Source: Eukaryota sp. TZLM1-RC (Eukaryota; Metamonada: BaSk clade). Taken from it: a DNA stretch of 64,000 nucleotides. Below, piece by piece: positions 59,701-64,000 of this stretch. The notes beneath the pieces were generated by a model. It did no database searches and was not told the DNA's origin. It saw only the letters and a program-made list of their open reading frames with translations. Every line of letters begins with the position of its first letter. Within the stretch, counting starts at the first letter, position 1. Location: NCBI GenBank assembly GCA_040285825.1, contig JAUPSS010000001.1:248001-312000 (forward strand), given 5' to 3'. A program made the position numbers and the translations under genes.

Positions 59701-62596
59701 ATGTCATCTTATCCCCAAAGCCCTAAAAGGGAGGATCAGAATAGGATCTTTATTGAATTGGAAAAAGAACGTCGCCAGCCACCATTGAGCCCATTGCGTT
59801 CACTGCCCACTCCTCTTGCACATTTGAAATCTTCATCAAACAGACTTCAGTTAGATGATTTCAACGAAGAAAGTCTCGCTGATTCAGAACATGAAGAGCT
59901 CTCCCACCAACTCTCCTCTAAACACCCTAACTTTGACGATGAAGTAGCTAGCCTTCAAGCACAACTGGAGAAATACATTGAAGAATGTAGTTCTTTCGAA
60001 CTCCAAATACAGACCCTTACTCTGGAAAACAACGATCTCAAATCTCGTCTCTCTTCATTTGAAGACCTTGATCGCAAAGCAAATAGGGTGAACTCTCTCC
60101 AAAGCCTGGTTGATGGGTTCAAGGTTAAGCTTGGTTCTCTTCAGGTTGAGAATAACCAAGTTAAAGAGGAAAATAGACAATTAAATCACCAATTGGAATT
60201 AATTCCTGAATTAAAATCCAAATTATTGGAATTGGAGAAGGAAAATAGGACTTTTGTAGGTAAATGTGCAGAAGGTGCTCAGAGAAACCGTGAATTAAAG
60301 GAATTGATGGAAGACTATCAACAACTCAACATCAAATTAGAAACTGAAAATTCCGAATTGAAATCTGAAATTTCCGAAAATGTTGAATTACTTGAAGGAA
60401 TTAAAATTGAAAATTCCGAATTGAAATTTGAAATTTCCAAATTGACCGAAAATTACTCAATTGCTTCTGATTTTGAACAAAATGTCAACAATTAGAAACT
60501 GAAAATTCCGAATTGAAATCTGAAATTTCCAAATTGACCGAAAATTACTCAATTGCTTCTGATTTTGAACAAAAATGTCAACAATTAGAAACTGAAAATT
60601 CCGAATTGAAATCTGAAATTTCCGAAAATGTTGAATTACTTGAAGGAATTAAAATTGAAAATTCCGAATTGAAATCTGAAATTTCCAAATTGACCCAAAA
60701 TTACTCAATTGCTTCTGATTTTGAACAAAAATGTCAGCAATTAGAAACTGAAAATTCCGAATTGAAATCTGAAATTTCCAAATTGACCGAAAATTACTCA
60801 ATTGCTTCTGATTTTGAACAAAAATGTCAACAATTAGAAACTGAAAATTCCGAATTGAAATCTGAAATTTCCAAATTGACCCAAAATTACTCAATTGCTT
60901 CTGATTTTGAACAAAAATGTCAACAATTAGAAACTGAAAATTCCGAATTGAAATCTGAAATTTCCGAAAATGTTGAATTACTTGAAGGAATTAAAATTGA
61001 AAATTCCGAATTGAAATCTGAAATTTCCAAATTGACCAAAAATTACTCAATTGCTTCTGATTTTGAACAAAAATGTCAGCAATTAGAAACTGAAAATTCC
61101 GAATTGAAATCTGAAATTTCCAAATTGACCAAAATTACTCAATTGCTTCTGATTTTGAACAAAAATGTCAGCAATTAGAAACTGAAAATTCCGAATTGAA
61201 ATCTGAAATTTCCAAATTGACCCAAAATTACTCAATTGCTTCTGATTTTGAACAAAAATGTCAGCAATTAGAAACTGAAAATTCCGAATTGAAATCTGAA
61301 ATTTCCAAATTGACCCAAAATTACTCAATTGCTTCTGATTTTGAACAAAAATGTCAACAATTAGAAACTGAAAATTCCGAATTGAAATCTGAAATTTCCA
61401 AATTGACCCAAAATTACTCAATTGCTTCTGATTTTGAACAAAAATGTCAGCAATTAGAAACTGAAAATTCCGAATTGAAATCTGAAATTTCCAAATTGAC
61501 CCAAAATTACTCAATTGCTTCTGATTTTGAACAAAAATGTCAACAATTAGAAACTGAAAATTCCGAATTGAAATCTGAAATTTCCAAATTGACCCAAAAT
61601 TACTCAATTGCTTCTGATTTTGAACAAAAATGTCAGCAATTAGAAACTGAAAATTCCGATTTGAAATCTGAAATTTCCAAATTGACCCAAAATTACTCAA
61701 TTGCTTCTGATTTTGAACAAAAATGTCAACAATTAGAAACTGAAAATTCCGAATTGAAATCTGAAATTTCCAAATTGACCGAAAATTACTCAATTGCTTC
61801 TGATTTTGAACAAAAATGTCAGCAATTAGAAACTGAAAATTCCGAATTGAAATCTGAAATTTCCGAAAATGTTGAATTACTTGAAGGAATTAAAATTGAA
61901 AATGCTGAATTGAAATCTGAAATTTCCAAATTGAAGGCCAATTTTTCAGATGATGCCCATTACAGGGTTTGCGCACTAGAAGTTGAAATTGATTCTCTCA
62001 AATCTGCTGTCAGCAACAAAGATGCTTCAATTGAACAATTACTCAACAATGAAGTAGTCCTGAACAGTAAAATTGCTGATTTAAATGCAGCAAATGAAAA
62101 TATAGAAAAGTTATATACAGATATTTTGGAAAAATCTACTGATAATAGTTCTTTGCAATTAGACTTATCTAAACTTAGACAAGAAAAGGATGAATTCTTA
62201 GTTGAAATTGAAGAAGCTAAGACTGCATTATCTCAATTAACTACCGAAAAGCAAAGTTTATTGCAGGAATTCCAAAGTGCTTTTGAGGAATGTGAAAAAT
62301 TAAGACTTGACAAACAATCGCTCGAAGATGATATAATCTCCAAAGATGATTTGAATTCTCATTTACAAAGTAGATTCCAGAATCTTTTAACACAATATGA
62401 GGAGCAAATGGAATCTCTCGGTAAAGAGAAGGCGGCTAAAACAGTGAAGGAAAAAGAGTTGAAACAGCTCCGTAGTAGTGTGATTGCTTTCAAAAAGGAC
62501 TTTGACTCTCTATCCAGTAGGTTTAGAGCGGCAACTGATTATGCAAAGGGATTGGAAACATTGATAAATGAACAATTAGTAACAAAAACAAAATAA
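59701..62596 (+). CDS. Coiled-coil protein built of 31-residue repeats; two single-base frame breaks
   Basis: Three consecutive frames (59701-60495, 60513-61178, 61196-62596) belong to one gene of roughly 965 residues. The start is the ATG at 59701. The N-terminus has Ser/Thr-Pro sites (SPKR, LSPLRSLPTP), as in Cdk-regulated cytoskeletal proteins. Coiled coil begins near 75. From about 215 to 740 come 14 copies of a 31-residue unit (ISKLTQNYSIASDFEQKCQQ plus LETENSELK) and four 21-residue units (ISENVELLEGIKIENSEL). A unique coiled coil follows. Frame breaks: AAAA instead of AAAAA at about 60479 and one missing base at about 61131, both inside repeats. They may be sequencing/assembly errors. 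Likely a structural filament or centrosome/Golgin-like protein; no specific family. Confidence 0.7.
60334..61930 (+). repeat. Coding minisatellite, 93-bp and 63-bp units
   Basis: Units of 93 bp (beginning gaaatttccaaattgac) alternate in places with 63-bp units (gaaatttccgaaaatgttg). Copies are nearly identical, implying recent expansion or homogenisation. The antisense strand is also largely open because of the repeat, which is a by-product. Confidence 0.9.
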
Positions 62597-62692
62597 ATGG
62601 GTAATTATTTATTGACCAACATGTTCAAAAAGTTTACAAATAAGGTTAACATATAACAAAAAGACTAACAAAACAAAAGTAGGGATGATGAA

Positions 62693-62936
62693 TCAGCTTT
62701 GGGTACTTTCATGGGGATTATATAAGAGGAGCTTGTCAATAAGTTCCACATGGGTAAGCACCATACGGCGACAACAGTAACGTTTGAGATTAAGCTTGTC
62801 GAGGGCTTCGCTGTAATAAGTGGGGTGAAGAGAGTACCAACCCTTCAGAAGTTTGAGCTTGAAGAAGTTCAAGGTATTGCTCGTACTTATTGCCTACTAC
62901 TTTGCCACAAGTAAAGCAGCGTACCGGGATAATCAT
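62693..62936 (-). CDS. RPB10: RNA polymerase subunit RPB10 (ABC10-beta), two exons
   Basis: Exon 1 62936-62842 and exon 2 62810-62693, joined across a 31-nt intron, give 70 residues, the family's usual length (about 67-70). The N-terminus [17 protein letters not shown] carries the CxxC pair (7, 10) and exon 2 the CC pair in [18 protein letters not shown]; together they bind one zinc ion. RPB10 is shared by RNA polymerases I, II and III and sits near the RPB3/RPB11 side. It is divergent from the ArfGAP gene, 70 bases apart. Confidence 0.93.
62811..62841 (-). other. 31-nt spliceosomal intron in RPB10
   Basis: On the minus strand it begins GTTGGT and ends TTACAG. Removal joins TSEG to [13 protein letters not shown] in frame, exactly as conserved in the family. 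Same length as the intron in the BUB1-type gene. Confidence 0.85.
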
Positions 62937-63006
62937 ATAAGGTGTGCTAAATGGCAAAGAATTTGGACCTAATTCCCCCATACCCAACTTATTATCTACA
63001 TATTAT

Positions 63007-63729
63007 ATGTCTGACCATCGTGCCCAATTATCTCGTCTATTGAGGCTGCCTGAAAATCAATTTTGTGTAGATTGTGGAGCACGTGGTCCCCGATGGAGTA
63101 GTACCAATCTTGGGATTTTCTTTTGCATGAATTGCTCAGCCATCCATCGTTCTCTCGGTACTCACATTTCAAAAGTCAAATCTTGTACACTTGACGAATG
63201 GACCCTTGATCAGGTTGAATATATGAAATCAGTAGGTAACCATCGCTTCAATTCTCGTTATGAATCCAAGTTATGTAATGGTCAAAAAATCAAACCTACT
63301 TGTTCCACTGATGAACGAATCCAGTTCATTAGGTCAAAATACGAACGTAAACAATGGTATTCTGATGCACCAAGACCGCCCTCTCGAGTGTCCCCTGCAC
63401 CCTCTCCTCCTCTCTCCCCACAGCACTCTCCAAGGTCGACTGTGTCCTCGTTGAAGAGTCCATCCCCTTCACATCTCTCCAAGACATCTTCTGTTGATTC
63501 AATTGACCTCGTGGACCTTTCCGACTGTTTGATGTCTTCTGTGGAGTCCACCAAGTCTTCACTTAAATCTCCGATTCCTGAAACACCCAAGAGCACCCTG
63601 AGTAGTAATTCAAAGGAAGGACAGGGTTCAAGCAATGGAAAGTCCAAAATTAAATCTGCAAAAGCATCAATTTTGTCTCTTTTCGATGATGATTTGAACC
63701 AAAATAATAAGAATTTTTCATTATTTTAG
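63007..63729 (+). CDS. ArfGAP-domain protein, SMAP type
   Basis: 240 residues from the ATG at 63007; an upstream ATG at 62944 would add 21 unlikely residues overlapping the RPB10 promoter. The zinc finger C-x2-C-x16-C-x2-C is intact (C20, C23, C40, C43), with the Arg finger in IHRSLGTH (R48). The domain continues through [12 protein letters not shown] and ends near 115 ([11 protein letters not shown]), all closest in style to SMAP1/2 and Age2. The C-terminal half is a disordered Ser/Pro-rich tail ending in [10 protein letters not shown], resembling a clathrin-box-like acidic motif. It stimulates GTP hydrolysis by Arf GTPases in endosomal or Golgi trafficking. Confidence 0.85.
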   Translation: MSDHRAQLSRLLRLPENQFCVDCGARGPRWSSTNLGIFFCMNCSAIHRSLGTHISKVKSCTLDEWTLDQVEYMKSVGNHRFNSRYESKLCNGQKIKPTCSTDERIQFIRSKYERKQWYSDAPRPPSRVSPAPSPPLSPQHSPRSTVSSLKSPSPSHLSKTSSVDSIDLVDLSDCLMSSVESTKSSLKSPIPETPKSTLSSNSKEGQGSSNGKSKIKSAKASILSLFDDDLNQNNKNFSLF

Positions 63730-64000
63730 TCTTTTAATTATTGTTTTTAAAGTTTTTTTTGTAAATTATTTTAGATTTATTCAGTATTCATGTAACTTTG
63801 TTTGAGTCAAATTTTCTTTTTTTTGGCTCTTGAATTAAATCCAATATCTACTTAATACTTGTTTAGCTTATTACAACATTTACGGCTAAGATTAAATCAA
63901 ATATAATTGATCAATTCGATGCTCAAGTTGACGCAGCCATAACAATTACTTTCAAACTTCTAATAGTGTGGTAGGTGATGTCACTACAGCAACCCCCAAT
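63730..64000. other. 3' flank of the ArfGAP gene
   Basis: AT-rich sequence to the window end; no feature recognised. Confidence 0.4.

Noticed and set aside
61083-61793. 236-codon antisense frame in the coiled-coil repeat
   Set aside because: It is open only because a 93-bp repeat lacks stops on that strand; no independent protein features.
60340-61930. CRISPR-like regular array
   Set aside because: The units are contiguous coding repeats without unique spacers, in a eukaryotic coiled-coil gene.
1-64000. tRNA, rRNA or snRNA genes
   Set aside because: I saw no cloverleaf-compatible A/B boxes or rRNA-like blocks; absence is not certain without a covariance-model scan.

Overview
The window is nuclear DNA of a compact, AT-rich, intron-poor eukaryote, most likely a unicellular protist or early-diverging fungal relative. 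Genes sit tens to hundreds of bases apart on both strands and use the standard code. The only two introns I can demonstrate are both exactly 31 nt (in a BUB1/MAD3-type kinase gene and in RPB10). The species cannot be fixed from sequence alone. A CCDC180-like coiled-coil gene, if correctly identified, would hint at a flagellated stage.

Host genes, left to right: 3' two thirds of Tudor-SN (SND1); an AEC/PIN-like membrane transporter; a divergent pair (small Ser/Thr-rich protein and a 1,326-residue coiled-coil protein); a ~3,150-residue bridge-like lipid-transfer protein (Csf1/BLTP1 family); a KEN-box-containing BUB1-type checkpoint kinase; an unknown gene with a degenerate P-loop; a SLP1/SUCO-type SUN-domain ER membrane protein; a degenerate kinase-like protein; a small membrane protein; an EB1 microtubule plus-end protein; a duplicated gene of unknown function; a secreted GH16-like protein; cardiolipin synthase; NOL10/Enp2; a repeat-built coiled-coil protein; RPB10; and a SMAP-type ArfGAP. 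These are ordinary housekeeping and cytoskeletal functions with no pathway clustering.

Accessory DNA fills about 8.6-11.8 kb, 21.5-25.5 kb, 32-41 kb, 42-51.5 kb and 54.6-59.6 kb. It holds at least three related non-LTR retrotransposon families (called LINE-A, -B and -C here). Several copies are 5'-truncated or nested, with readable target-site duplications. There are also two TIR elements (640 bp and 118 bp) and a hAT transposase.

The most interesting content is a set of eukaryotic TnpB-like RNA-guided nuclease relics (Fanzor). Family A is present twice (10.6-11.8 kb, plus strand; 42.0-49.1 kb, minus strand, split by a retrotransposon). A different lineage, family B, lies at 58.1-58.9 kb, divergent from the hAT transposase, and a scrap resembling its 3' end lies near 9.8 kb. 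Upstream of the longer family A copy, on the same strand, lie a broken DEDDh (DnaQ-fold) exonuclease reading frame and short tandem repeats that may derive from a RuvC-like resolvase. Both A copies share the same outer segments, so a composite mobile element carrying exonuclease, possible resolvase and Fanzor is plausible. All copies here are pseudogenes.
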